Positions 25,748-37,647 are shown, counted from the stretch's first letter. The stretch is DNA of 64,000 nucleotides from Basidiobolus meristosporus CBS 931.73 (GCA_002104905.1 MCFE01000158.1:1-64000), one strand, 5' to 3'. Numbers and translations are program-made. The notes: a model not told the origin generated them from the letters alone.

Positions 25748-27222
25748 ATTTGAATTTTTGGGCTGTTTCTAGACTGACTAATACAACTATTAAAGATAAA
25801 GAATAAGCAGTGTTCTCGAAACCCAGCTACAAGCTTCGAAAAAAATGAACAAAAATATTTGGAGGTGAAATTCAAAATTTTCAATTACCCGCGCTGGGGA
25901 CCAAACGATTCGCCTGTACTGGTATAAAACAGTCCAGAACAATGTGTACCGTATGTTGGATTAATCACCAGTATGGTTTAACTGCGGATCAGAAATAATT
26001 GGCATCTACAGGTGCCTGGACATTACACCTTATATTATGTAAGGGGTATGCGTCTAGAATGCTGGTTGGATTAAAATATGAACCAGGATTCACTGAGTCA
26101 ACAGCAGCGCAGCACATCTTATAAATATGATATGCCAGCTGATCCAAAATTCAGCAACCGGGAAAAACTCAAATGCCTATCAAAACGATATGCACTACAG
26201 TCCGTTAACTCTAGAAAACATCTATACAAGGGTGTTGTATCGTTTACCCAGCGATATATAGCACATCAAAAGGAATGCGCGTTCTTTTTGGTTCTCTATT
26301 AGAACATTGACTAGGCCTCATATCGACCAGGAGTACATCCATGTTTTACATTCCCAAGGGTAGCCAAATCAATGTTTCTATGAGTGCACATACCTCCACA
26401 TAGCTGTAGTCATTCCAATAACCAAGTGTAGCGTCATAGCTGCTAAAAGTTTGATTGATGTGACAAAGGCCTTCCTTATTGGTTCAAACCGTAGAAGCAA
26501 GAATTTGATTGACCATTCGTTCCTGACTCTAGGTTTACACCCCTTATTTCTACAATTTATATATTATATACTACATTCATCATTTGATACTAATCACTAA
26601 CTATCGGACAGTTAGGCCCAAGCTGATGGATGGAACATTCGAACCGGTTGGAAGGCAATAATAAAATATCAAATCAACATAAAAGAATGGATTTCAATTG
26701 TACAGGATTTACTGGCATCTAGCCATTATCAGTACTCAGAGAACGCTTGGTAATATATAGAAATAAAATGGTAATCTATAAAGTACATAGTCTATATCAA
26801 AATGATGGAATATTTATATTGATATCCTACAATCTATGTAGAATGAATTATTGTTTGGTGGGGCGTTGTTTTCATCAAGGTTAGTGCTTCGATAGCCTGA
26901 AGTTAGGCCAATTTAGAATACTCTTCGAGTTAATATCACGTCCAACTGACATTTGTATACCTATTGTAAAGTAATAAATCACGAAATCTTATTTTGTCAG
27001 CTTGAAAAGGGGATTTGTTCCACACCCCAAATTCTCTTGCCGGAATGATTTAAATGGATACCATTTGAATAAAGGTTGAGATTTGCCTTGTTCTATAATT
27101 GTGCCCTACTTGATCTTTAAACACAGGCTCAACCTCGCTTTACGTCAACATCTTGTTTTTATTTGCTTTTTCTTCGCTCTAAAGCACGCCAACTAGATCT
27201 CTTACATTACCCAACCGTAAAG
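25748..27222. other. Long AT-rich intergenic region upstream of TUP1
   Basis: Nearly 1.5 kb between the mL46 start and the TUP1 start. Small open frames (for example 26078-26302) have no recognisable domain. It must contain both promoters. The stretch 26530-27000 is notably AT-rich with many TATATA-like runs. I see no tRNA or transposon match. Confidence 0.5.
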
Positions 27223-30084
27223 ATGTCTAACATCTACAATCATCGTCCCATGGTTCCAGCTGGGGCCGGAGGTCGAATCCCAGAATTACTCGATGCACTT
27301 AAAGCAGAATTTGAACAAGTCAACCAAGATTTGTCGATGTTCAAGATGCAACGCGATGAATTTGAGCACAAAAGTAAGTAAACCAAGCTTCATATAACGT
27401 TGGCATAGATCGATGCAGGTGGACCCCGTTAAAACGCGTTTTTATCGATAATACATCCCCGATAACGCGTCCAACCTACCTATGTGAATGGTGTTTATTG
27501 TTTTATGGTATCAAGATACTTATCAGCCCGATGTATTTTCGTAGTTTCTGCGCAAATTAGCGAGATGAGTAGTTTCCAACAGAATCTGTACGAACTGGAG
27601 AGAGCACATCAAAAGATCAAACAACAGTAAGCAGCGGAGAGTCGTGGTAGCTTGACGTATTGTGGTTACTAACTTGCTGAGTTTATTAGATACGAGGAAG
27701 AAATCCTAAGACTCCGCCGTGAACTCGAAGGCCGAGGTGGACATCCACAGAGTGCTGGTACACCACATCAGGCTCATCAGCCACCACCGCCTCCCAACAT
27801 AGGTCATGGTCCCTCCAACATTTTTAGTGGTATCATGAGCGGCGCACAAAACGGCCCCAACTCTTTGGTTGCTCCACCACAAATGATGGACCCTAACCAA
27901 CAGCCACAACACCCCGGCTATCCCGGCCCTGGCTCAGGACCTCCAGGCTTATCTGCTTATTCCAGTGGCGGCCCCCCAGGGACTCCACAGCAACAACCAC
28001 AGCCACTTCAACAAGGTGCCCACCAACCGCCAAATAAAAGACTACGTGGTGACTCTGATGCTCCTCATCCCATGGGCGGTCAAGGACAGCCTCCAATGCA
28101 GCAACCACCCATGTATGGATCAGGCCCAGCTTCTTCTCCGCCTATCCCGGGACAACCACCTAACCAGATGCCGGGGATGATGAATCAAGGTCCTGGACAG
28201 CCACCAATGGGTAGGTGCTAATGAATATGGAAGCACGAGATTTCAAGTTGGATATTAATCCACCATCTAGGTTACATGCCAAACGGACCACAAAACCCAC
28301 CGGTTAGTGCATTTATCTACGGCAAATCCAAGTAACACATGTTAACCCTGGTACGTTTATAGATGAATCAAGGCCCTCCTACCTCCCAACCTCCAATGGG
28401 CATGCAGGATGGCCCACATCAAGGGCCTCCGTCCTCATATCCAGGTGGACCCCAGATCCCTCCCAATGGACCCCCGGGCATGAACCGCAAATCCAGCAAT
28501 AGTGGTCCGCCACCCCAGCCTCCACAACAACAGCAGCAACAATCACCTAATGGTCCAGCCAGACCGCCCGTGAAGGGACCCAGCTCAATGGGAAATGATC
28601 TGAATGACATGGATCCAGACAGTGTAGCATCCCACCTTAAGCGTGAGGGATCCGATTGGTTTGCTATGTAAGCTCGTTTCAATGTTCTTCCAAAATCGTG
28701 ATTGATGGTTAACTTCTAGTTGCATTCTAGTTTTAACCCAAGGTTCCCACGTCAATTGAATGTCGATCTAGCCCACACCCTTGACCATAGCAGGTAAACA
28801 CGCTTTTGCCACGTTTCAGTTTTGCGATTGTACTCACGGTATGGAATACGCAGTGTTGTCTGCTGTGTTCGTTTCAGCAACGATGGGAAATACCTGGCTA
28901 CCGGCTGTAATAGAAGCGCACAAATATACGACGTTCAAAACGGCAACAAGATCTGGTAAGTATTTCCGTAGATCTGAGTGTGAGGGCTGCTGTTGACCGC
29001 TTACCACCTGTTCTATATCAGCGTATTGCAAGATGAAACTGCGAATAGAGATGGTGACCTGTATATTAGATCTGTTTGCTTCAGTCCAGACGGCAAATAC
29101 TTGGCGACCGGAGCCGAAGACAAGCAAATTAGAGTTGGTGTGGTTAATGTGTGTTGTTGGTGGACTTCGACTAACTCAAGTTCAACAGATCTGGGACATC
29201 GCCAGAAAACGGATTAGAAACCTCTTCCAAGGCCACGAACAAGATATCTATTCACTGGATTTCTCTCGAGATGGCCGCCTGATCGTTTCTGGCTCGGGAG
29301 ATAGAACCGCCAGAATCTGGGACATGGACAGTGGTAAATGTGTCTACACACTTCTTATTGAAGACAACGGACCAAAGGAGGCCGGTGTTACATCGGTCGC
29401 GTTTAGTCCAGATGGTCGCTTTGTAGCCGCTGGCTCGTTGGACAAGATGGTGAGAGTGTGGGATGTACAAACCGGCCAACTATTAGAGAAACTCGAAGGT
29501 CACAAGGATAGTGTTTACTCCATTGCCTTCACCCCCGATGGTTCGTATTCTTATATCGGATGGTCATATCACTTTCACATGGACTAACCAAATCAACAGG
29601 CAAATCTCTCATTTCCGGCTCTTTAGATAAAACCATCAAAATGTGGGATATCCTCACCAACAAGAACTCTAACATGAACCAAAAGAACAACCCATGCAGA
29701 ACAACTTTCGTTGGACACAAGGTGTGTATCCCGCCTGACGGACAATTGAGCAGATTACTTATCCCATTGATTACCAGGATTTCGTTCTTTCTGTCGCCTG
29801 CTCACCTTGCGGCAACTGGATAGTGTCCGGATCTAAAGATCGCGGCGTCCAGTTCTGGGATCCCCGCAGCGCACAAACACAATTCATGCTTCAAGGGCAC
29901 AAGAATTCAGGTAAAGTATACTCATGAAGCTGTTCATTGGTCATACCGCAATCACTGACACGATTACGATGGTACAGTTATATCTGTGACACTAAGTCCT
30001 ATGGGCGGACTGTTTGCCACCGCCTCGGGAGATTGCCGCGCTCGTATCTGGAGCTACGAAAACATCAACCCTATTCAATCTTAA
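27223..30084 (+). CDS. TUP1: Transcriptional corepressor Tup1
   Basis: Twelve exons: 27223-27373, 27545-27626, 27690-28210, 28271-28302, 28363-28667, 28731-28793, 28854-28955, 29022-29133, 29189-29540, 29600-29721, 29778-29910, 29978-30084, giving 693 residues. Residues ~15-85 form the Tup N-terminal tetramerisation helix ([20 protein letters not shown], then [13 protein letters not shown]). A Pro/Gln/Gly-rich linker of ~250 residues follows. From [20 protein letters not shown] onward come seven WD40 repeats (for example [53 protein letters not shown]). Tup1 works with Ssn6/Cyc8 to repress gene sets through DNA-bound factors. The intron after ATTAGA uses a weaker GTTGGT donor, required to join QIR to IWDIARK. 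Confidence 0.96.
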
Positions 30085-30595
30085 AAACGACGATTGCAAA
30101 ACGTAACCCTTCGCATTTTGCCAGAGCTTCTTTACTAGACTGATTTTCATTACCTACTTGCACTATAGTTGGTAGATTCGTCTTCTACTTCTTCAACAAC
30201 CGCTTTATTTTTCGATTAATTTACTTTCATTTTGTTCAATAGTTTCTTATTTTCAGAGTTGCTTGCTTCAAGTGTCACTCAGTGTTCCAAGTGCTAACTC
30301 TCTTCCACTCTTCCACCATATCGATATATCTTAAATAAAATCCACATCAAGGGTAGCGGACTAGCGGGCAGCAATATCAGGTTGATCCACTTATTTGGTT
30401 AATGGGTTATGTGCCTAGCTTGTGTTGAATGTTGAATGTTGAATGAAGTCGTGTGATTCTTGAATAGATGATCCAAGACAGCCCGGCTGATTAGTAATAG
30501 AAAGCGTCGCAGATTCATGCTGATGTCATGTATCCATTTACTATGTATGCATTGGGTTGGATTGAGCATATAATCTCTTTTTGGTACTGACCACC
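30085..30595. other. Spacer between TUP1 and msrA
   Basis: Contains the TUP1 3' end, a small GTTGAAT tandem (about 30421-30446) and the msrA promoter. No gene seen. Confidence 0.45.
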
Positions 30596-31227
30596 ATGCT
30601 CACCTCTATTCGATCCACAAGGAACATATCGCATACCTTGTATCGCCACTTTTCAAGCTCAAGAATGTCCACTGAGAAAGCCACGTATGCTGCCGGTTGC
30701 TTTTGGGGAGTGGAGAAAGTATTTCAGAAGCAATTCAACCACCTAGGCATACAAACCGAAGTTGGTTATACTGGCGGCGCCACCGACAATCCCAACTACA
30801 AACAGGTATGCAACGGAGATACCCAGCACGCTGAGGCGATAGAAATCACCTTCGACCCAAAAAAGGTCACCTACGATGCCCTTACCGAGTTCTTTTATCG
30901 TATGCACGACCCCACCACCGTGGACAGGCAGGGGCCTGATGTGGGCACGCAGTATCGCTCCGCAATCTTCTACCATTCTCCCGCACAGAAAGAAACGGCC
31001 GAGAAGGTCACCAAAGAAGTCCAAGAGAAGCACTTCCAAGGCAAACGTATCGCCACCCAGATAGTTCCAGCCCAGAAATTCTACAGCGCTGAGGAATACC
31101 ACCAGAACTATCTTTCAAAGAATCCCCACGGGTAAGCCGGCCATCGATTGCGACCAGTTTCACTATTACTAACCACCGTTTTCCTTCGTATAGCTACGAG
31201 TGCCCCACACATTTTTTGAGGTGGTAG
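30596..31227 (+). CDS. MXR1: Peptide methionine-S-sulfoxide reductase (MsrA)
   Basis: Two exons: 30596-31131 and 31194-31227, giving 189 residues. The catalytic motif AGCFWGVE has its nucleophilic Cys at residue 35. Family blocks GVEKVFQKQFNHLG, VGYTGGATDNPNYKQVC, HAEAIEITFDPKKV and DVGTQYRSAIFY are intact. The second exon adds YECPTHFLRW. An N-terminal Arg/Ser-rich extension (residues 1-23) could target mitochondria; translation from the second Met (30665) would give a cytosolic form. MsrA reduces the S epimer of methionine sulfoxide using thioredoxin. Confidence 0.95.
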
Positions 31228-31361
31228 GTACGACAAATTGGTGATCAAGAATAAACCATTTTATATTGTTAATTACATATTATGTTTATTTATATATTGT
31301 GCCTCACAAAAAAAGGGGCCAAAGTAGTGTACATAGGGTCAACAAGAGCGCGAGTGCAGAT

Positions 31362-32778
31362 CTAATAACCGATTCTTCCTTGGTTAGCTTGAAGAGCATG
31401 AACATACCTCAGCCAATGCTGTATGATCTCTCGTATTAATGTCCACCCAGGATATTTCACAGTATAATGAGCGGCACACGGGACCATAAACCATTCGGTG
31501 TGGTACCGAGAGCACCCGCCGCAGTAAAATGGCTCAACCTTGTATTTGTCCGCAAGGTGGATATGGATCAACCGTTCCAATCGATGACTGTACGGGGATT
31601 GGGGGTTGGGTACGGAGGTGGAGGAGGAGACATCAGAAGGAAAGCTCTCCACCAGCTTGACCAACTTGCCGCATCCCTTGTTCCACTGATAGAGACGTCG
31701 GGGTAGGTTTATGGTGCGTCCGATCTTGTAGAAGTTATGCACATTACGTCCATCCGAGCCTAATTCTAAATCCGCTGTTAATGACCTGAATATGGTGAGC
31801 TTGCTTTCATCAGAATGCTTATGAAACCTTCTGTCTGGTACACGTAGATGAATCCTGGCTCGTCGCTATCAGAGATGGGCTTTGACATCTCCACCTGCAG
31901 TTTATACATTGTCTCTCTGGAGACATCTCGTGGCATCCAACCTACAGGTGTGTCTTCCCTTTAGACGCGTACAAGGTCAACAAGGTGACGAAAGCTGATT
32001 TACCTTGAAGGAGCCTGGTTGATAGATTAACCGGTTGAACTTGATCACGATGGTGTCGGCAATAGTAACTTTCCTCCGTCACATTATCATTATCAGGCAG
32101 TCGAACCTTCATTGTACAAGACTGTCCCGAGCGGGTTGTACCCCGACATATCACCACCCGTTGATCTTGGACCAGTGCGGCGGGCGTGGGGTCAAATTTG
32201 AACGAAGTCTGTCCAAAAACATATTCTGGCTGGCGGTACTGTGCGAGGTTGTAGGGTCCACGGCCATTGGGAGAGGGCTGGACAGCGGGCGGTTGAGAAG
32301 GCATGACCCCATGCTGTGGTTGTTGCAAAACTGGTCGGTTCACAAAGTCATTCCGACCTTGGTTTGCTCCAAAGGGCGGGCTCTTGGGATTGTTGAGCTT
32401 GCCGAGAAAGTTTTTGGCTTTAGAGAAAAAATTCGCCTTCTTGGGTGTAGGTTTTTCTGAAGCGGGGGCTGGTGACGCATGTGGCCCCTGTTTCCTGCTG
32501 TAGTTTTTGTTGTTGGGGAATTGGCTGAGTCTCCATTTTCTGAAATCGTCCGACAACCCTTTCAGGGAACTATCTACATTAGGTTTGTTACTTGTTGGTA
32601 ATTTCTGCTGCTGTTGCTGCTGTTGATGCAGATGGCAGTATTGAGATTGGCGACTATCTCCTGGCTTTGACCTGATTTTGTTTTTGCATGGAGCACCAGT
32701 ACTTGAGGAAATACCTTGACATGGCCTTGATTCTTGTTGAGTAGCCAGGTTTGCCTTGCGTACAGGCTTTCTCCTCAT
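31362..32778 (-). CDS. T5orf172 (GIY-YIG superfamily) protein with two Cys/His motifs
   Basis: Three exons on the minus strand: 32778-32004, 31941-31828, 31774-31362, giving 433 residues. Two Cys/His motifs lie at the N-terminus and centre: CQGISSSTGAPCKNKI...YCHLH and CRGTTRSGQSCTMKV...YYCRHH, both C-x10-C...C-x2-H. The C-terminal half is a T5orf172/DUF1766 domain, a GIY-YIG relative: GFIYVYQTE, then NFYKIGRTINLPRRLYQWNK, then HIHLADKYKV. This arrangement occurs in fungal Mug113-like proteins. Function is unknown; nucleic-acid binding or cleavage is inferred. The linker is Pro/Gln-rich with a Gln run. The last acceptor was chosen as the one that keeps the frame. Confidence 0.82.
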
Positions 32779-32983
32779 CCTTGTGGAAAGCTGAGTAAGG
32801 TAGGGGGAACACTGATAAGTGTGGTATATATGTGGATATCACCTGATTGGGCAACTGAATCCGTGACAACATGAAACCAGCTAGGGCTCTGAAACTACTT
32901 TATTTTAATCTGGTGAATGAGGGAATGATGGGTGGAAATCAAACATACAAGGTTGATATGAGTGTGAGTTTGCTGCCTATATA

Positions 32984-33719
32984 CTAGTTAGATTTGCTTT
33001 TGTGTGATTGCACATCCAACTCTAGAAAATGATGAGCACGTTTGATGGGTACTTCAAAGAGTTCATTATGATCCTTACCGATTCCAGCAACATGTCCCTT
33101 CAACTCTTCGTGCTCGCTCTGGACAATTTCCTGATGGTGCTGAGGTTAGATCATGGCGAGAATTGGCTCGATGGTGGCTGTTCTATACGTACGTAGAGCT
33201 GCTTCAGGTCGCGGTGAACCTTCTCGATATCTTTGGAGGTGGCCGAGGCCGCCTTCAGCTCGATCAGCTCCTTCTCGACTCTCTCGATCTTTTTGGCGTA
33301 CTCACGAACCTAGTGCAGCGTAGAGGTTTGTTATCCAGTGGATATATAGCATAGGGGCTCCTGCCGCGAACCCACCTTGTTGGTTGAGTTGTGAAGCTCG
33401 TCGACGGATTTTACTAGCAAGGCGGAGGCCGAATGGTACTCATCGAGAAGGTAGTAGTAGCCGATACCGCCGGCGGTGGTGACTCCGAGGAGAAGTCCCA
33501 TGAGTCTAAAAATCCACGGGTTAATTTCTGAAAGGAGGCGGTTGTGCGAGTTCGTTTCGTAGACCACACTGGCCCCATTGCTTACCCGCCACGGAAGGCG
33601 CCGACCTTTTTCTTCACCACTATCTCGGGCACCGCACGCTCGGCGAAGCCGCTCTGCTCACGGAGCAGGGCGGAGGTGGTGAAGCGGCGGACGGAATTCA
33701 TTGCACGTAGACCAAACAT
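32984..33719 (-). CDS. Mitochondrial single-pass coiled-coil membrane protein
   Basis: Four exons on the minus strand: 33719-33586, 33505-33376, 33309-33193, 33139-32984, giving 178 residues. The N-terminus (MFGLRAMNSVRRFTTSALL) looks like a presequence. A transmembrane segment follows (GGLMGLLLGVTTAGGIGYYY), then a coiled coil of ~70 residues (EYAKKIERVEKELIELKAAS...). The GAFRGG-x-GLLLG...YYYLLDEY layout resembles a conserved but uncharacterised fungal mitochondrial family. I cannot name it. The C-terminal 33 residues could be replaced if a GTAAGG donor at the GIG codons is used, but no acceptor is obvious. Confidence 0.72.
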
Positions 33720-33873
33720 TTCGCAAAAGTTCTTGGGAGACAACTGACTGGGCCGAATGAACAGAGGAAAATCAAATCAATTCGCCGGCTCCGCTATGGA
33801 TGTACGGAGGTTGGGTGAGGTTTGAATGGGGTAAAATCATTCATGTGATTTTCGTCGGTTTATTCATGGGATT

Positions 33874-34212
33874 TTATTGAACTGGGCATTTTTTGCCGCC
33901 TTCTAGGAGACCATCTCGATATCCCTGTTGGTAGGTTTCGGAGGTGAATTTGTCGATGGTGAGCAACACTCCTTCATTGAAATTGGGCTTGTACCCTGCT
34001 GCATGTTGGGTGTCTGATTCGCTGTTGATATTCGTTGAGAAGGTTAACTTGGATAATTCGGGGGCGATCGCTGCCATCTTGGCTCGTATCGAGTGGGGAA
34101 CATAGATGTTGGTGGTGGTGGTGGTGGTGGTAGTTTGTGTGTGGGGGAGGGGAAGGGCATGAACACTACACAGCAACAGGGGGATCGAAAAGACGGATAC
34201 CTTTATCAACAT
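33874..34212 (-). CDS. Small secreted protein, unknown
   Basis: A single-exon frame of 112 residues. Residues 1-19 form a clear signal peptide (MLIKVSVFSIPLLLCSVHA). A Thr run encoded by a GTG/CAC microsatellite follows, then a charged domain (ELSKLTFSTNINSES...) ending in a Cys-containing tail (GGKKCPVQ). No family recognised. One mature Cys makes a disulphide-rich effector fold unlikely. It is read away from the IPP1 gene. Confidence 0.55.
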   Translation of the reverse strand: MLIKVSVFSIPLLLCSVHALPLPHTQTTTTTTTTNIYVPHSIRAKMAAIAPELSKLTFSTNINSESDTQHAAGYKPNFNEGVLLTIDKFTSETYQQGYRDGLLEGGKKCPVQ

Positions 34213-34516
34213 GTGCGGGGGTTAACGCAGGGCACGTAGGTTAGGTTAAGATCAAGGCCGAGGGTGAGCACCAAGCCAGCCTGCAACTTATATCTCGCGC
34301 GTTGATTACGCTCCAAAACAAAGGAAATATTCAGTGCTGTTCGATGTGCATGTGGGAATTTCCTAATTCTGACGGCTCTAAATTAATTGTTTAATATTAT
34401 TTGGGGTTGGGGAAGATATCGCTATTAATGAGGTATGTTTGTTGCAGTGTTAAGGAGGGTTTAAAGATACAAGTCGACTTGGGAGCACTTGGCTGTCAGT
34501 GGCGGGAGGGGGCTGC

Positions 34517-34929
34517 TCACGACCACAGGTACACATTGCCCACTACGCAGAGTACCAACAACGCGAGGCCTTGGGCCAGGATGAGGTATTTGAACTTCGG
34601 CTCCAAATCTCCGAGTCTGTACCACTGCAGCTAAAGGGAAAACGTAAGCTCGAGTCACTCCCGCATCTATGTTCGGTGCTTACCAGCTTCATTTCGCATA
34701 GGGTAAAGGCGACTACACAGGCGCCAAAGAACAGATGCACCAGGCCTTTGGTGAAGGCATTTATTACCGAGAATATGGCGGTCAGGGTGGCGAATACCGT
34801 AACCACGCCGCTAACTATTTGTTCAATGAGTACATCCTGCAAAGTAAATTCAGCGAGGGGTCTTTAGAGGGTGGTGGCCAGAAGGGAACCTACTAGTCTA
34901 CTTGTGCCTCCAAATAACGGGTCATCCAT
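34517..34929 (-). CDS. Small multi-pass membrane protein, unknown
   Basis: Three exons on the minus strand: 34929-34894, 34836-34684, 34630-34517, giving 100 residues. Hydrophobic segments lie at about residues 17-36, 40-60 and 79-98, separated by the polar stretch LQWYRLGDLEPKFKY. The two-or-three-helix layout and the W-Y-R-x-G-D motif suggest a conserved small ER or vacuolar membrane protein, but I cannot assign it. The start was chosen because MDDPLFGGTSRL splices in frame to the first helix. It diverges from IPP1 across 355 bp. Confidence 0.6.
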
Positions 34930-35284
34930 TTACTGGCAATTTACTGGCAATTTAAATCCGAGCTGAAATAGAACAAGCAGACCTGGTGCGCAAAAATAAA
35001 CCTTAACTAGTCACCGTCTCCCCTCCCTCCCCTCACCTCCCCCTCCCACCCTTCCGGCCACCACTTTGACTCGTGATTGTTTGGACAACAATGCTGCCAA
35101 CATGGCTTCCAAGAGACTATCGGTCGATCAATCTCGAATACCTGATGACGTGATATGGAGTGAATGTTAGCAAAAATTTTCTCAAAATTTTGAATCGACT
35201 GAACCGAGTACCAGAGTAATGAGGAAAACAAATATAAATCGCCCGGCCACTCTCAGTTAACCTTATCCTCCATTGGAACTTAAC
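34930..35284. promoter_or_regulatory. Divergent promoter, small membrane protein / IPP1
   Basis: A 355-bp gap with a pyrimidine-rich CCTCCC tract (about 35011-35052) ahead of IPP1, as is common in strong fungal promoters. No gene seen. Confidence 0.4.
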
Positions 35285-36235
35285 ATGGCTGAATACAAGA
35301 CCCGTATTGTCGGTGCCCCCAACACCCTCGAGCACCGTATCTTCTTCGGTAATTCCCGTGTGCCTGACGTTGCTTCGCTCTGTGTTTTCTAACTATTTTC
35401 GTCTCTTCCAGAGAAGGATGGCAAGGTCGTCTCTCCTTTCCACGATATCCCTCTTTTCGCCAACGACACCAAGAATGTCTACAACATGGTTGTCGAGATT
35501 CCCCGCTGGACCAACGCCAAGCTCGAGATCGCCACCGGTCAAGGTTTCAACCCCATCAAGCAAGATGTCAAGAAGGGCAAGCTTAGATACGTAAGAAACT
35601 GCTTCCCTCACCACGGTTACATCTGGAACTACGGTGCCTTCCCCCAGACCTGGGAGGACCCTACCCACAGCCACCCCGAGACCAAGGCCCGCGGTGACAA
35701 CGACCCCATCGATGTTCTCGAAATCGGTGAGCAAGTTGGTTTCTCCGGCCAAGTCAAGCAAGTTAAGATCCTTGGTGTGATGGCTCTCCTCGATGAGGGT
35801 GAGACCGACTGGAAGGTCATCGCCATTGACGTCAACGACCCATTGGCCAACAAGCTCAACGACATCGAGGATGTCGAGAAGCACCTTCCTGGACTTCTCC
35901 GTGCCACCAACGAGTGGTTCCGCATCTACAAAATCCCCGATGGCAAGCCCGAGAACCAATTCGCCTTCTCCGGAGAGGCCAAGAACAAGAAGTATGCCAC
36001 CGAGGTTGTCCTCGAGACTCACGAGGCCTGGAAGCGTCTTATCACCGGCGCCGTTCCCGCCAAGACCGACTTGTACGACTTGGCTCTTGAGAACTCCTCA
36101 GTTCAAGGATCTCCTTACGCCGTTGCTGCTGACTACGATTACAAGCAACTCCCCGAGGATTCTCGCCAACCTCCCGCCCCTATCGACTCCTCTGTCGATA
36201 AGTGGTTCTACATCTCTGGTACTTCCAACTTGTAA
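35285..36235 (+). CDS. IPP1: Soluble inorganic pyrophosphatase
   Basis: Two exons: 35285-35348 and 35412-36235, giving 295 residues, matching eukaryotic class I pyrophosphatases. The signature [12 protein letters not shown] is at residues 116-127 with metal ligands D117 and D122 and the intervening D119. Other blocks include [26 protein letters not shown] and [14 protein letters not shown]. The enzyme hydrolyses PPi to two phosphates in the cytosol. Codon use is strongly biased to C-ending codons compared with neighbours, as expected for a highly expressed gene. A 63-bp intron follows codon 21. Confidence 0.97.
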
Positions 36236-36707
36236 GTATGCAGCTTTGCTTTCCACAAATAAATTACGTGTAAAAAGTGAACCTATCTACAAGCGACACG
36301 TGAGTGACACAGTCGGTTAAACCTCTTATTGCAATCGAGCATAGCTAGCACAATCATTGCATGCAATCTCGGGTGATGATTCGAACTTGTTGGCGTATCA
36401 TAGTATCGATACCTGATTACCTCAATCACGCGAACACGGAGCCATGTGCTAACCAGATGATCGCCTAATGGAGGAATTCGGTTAGTTGTGCGTAATTCTT
36501 AGCGTAATTCTTAGTTGCGTTCTTGGGAATCATCTATCCTATCATTGAGTCGGGCTTGCTTGTCTGGATTAGAGATATGGACATGCTACGGAAATTTATT
36601 TACAACGGCCGATACAGTATTGGTTCATATGGAATTAGGACCAAAGAGATATTGAGTATGAACAATATGAATGGTGGTTTGGCTAGTCTGCTGGCCAACT
36701 ATACTAT
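36236..36707. other. Convergent spacer, IPP1 / ECL1
   Basis: Holds both 3' ends. A near-perfect tandem GCGTAATTCTTA occurs twice at about 36489-36513. A plus-strand frame (36523-36930) overlaps the ECL1 gene antisense and has no recognisable features. Confidence 0.45.
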
Positions 36708-37107
36708 TTACATTGCTGAGCAGATGACGGGTGGCTGTTGGGGTAGTTTGGTGTTTTCCGCACATTGGGTGCCAAGGAGAGGAATATTTGGTGGAGTGAT
36801 TGCCAGGTGCGAATGGGTTGAGGAGAACGAAGAGGCGGCACTGCCATGGTCATGTCTTGTAGGCACGACTGGGATACCCGATGTGACAGTGCTATGTCTA
36901 CGAGTCTTGTGGGCTCCTGGGAGTTCGTAGCTGGGGATATTGAGGCTTAGATTCACGGAGTCCATTGCTTTGCACTCCAGGCTGCAGTACAGACAATCCT
37001 ACATCCAGAGATGTTGTTTAGCAAACGCCTTCAGAGAAAATATGCATTGGGGAAACTACCTCGGTGTCGATGTGCTTGTCGCAGATGATGCACCAGTTGA
37101 GATCCAT
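36708..37107 (-). CDS. Ecl1-family zinc-binding protein
   Basis: Two exons on the minus strand: 37107-37060 and 36998-36708, giving 112 residues. The N-terminus reads MDLNWCIICDKHIDTE then DCLYCSLECKAMD after splicing. The four-Cys arrangement C6-x2-C9...C21-x3-C25 and the YCSxEC block fit the Ecl1 family (life-span regulatory factor, zinc binding) of S. pombe. The rest is Ser/Thr/Pro-rich and presumably disordered. In fission yeast Ecl1 proteins extend chronological lifespan and respond to nutrient and metal limitation. The Cys signature is created only by splicing, so the gene is hidden in unspliced frames. The family call rests on this short motif. Confidence 0.72.
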
Positions 37108-37647
37108 AGTAAAGGAGGGAGAAGCGAGTAGTGGAGTTCCACCTTGGCTAGCTAGTCTAGTTTTATAGCTGACGCTATTAATGATTATCCATGGAAATGC
37201 CGTCATAGAGATCAGCATCCAGGACTGATGCCACTGAAACCCCTTCCATTCTAACCCAATCTATGACCGGATGCTGCCGGATGCTGCCGGATGCTCTAGA
37301 ACTATTACCTAAACACATCAATTAATCAAGCTTCGTGAATTCCCGGGTGGTTCTAGAATCATGTGCACATCATCCACGAGTACCGAGGATATTGGCATTT
37401 TCTAAATGGTAATCTCGGAGTATAGGTCGCCGCACTGATCTCAATGAGTTCCCAACTCTCATCTCCGCTAGTCTAGATCCATGGAGGCTCCCCCAAGCCA
37501 AGATAACGGAATTGTTTGATTGATTTAATCACGAACTAACAAAGAATAACAACCTGCACAAGTAGCTGCATATGTTGTTTTGACACAGCAAGGCTGGGAT
37601 ATAAGACACATCGGTTGCAACACCCACCACCGTAGTTGATACCCCAG
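37108..37647. promoter_or_regulatory. Divergent promoter, ECL1 / fasciclin gene
   Basis: A 540-bp gap with a tandem of the 10-mer CGGATGCTGC (about 37267-37296). No gene seen. Confidence 0.4.

Noticed and set aside
35393-36022. 209-codon minus-strand frame inside IPP1
   Set aside because: Antisense shadow caused by strong C-ending codon bias of the pyrophosphatase gene; low-complexity Leu/Gly/Val composition.
36523-36930. 135-codon plus-strand frame
   Set aside because: Lies antisense to the second exon of the Ecl1-family gene, whose Cys motif and splicing are better supported.
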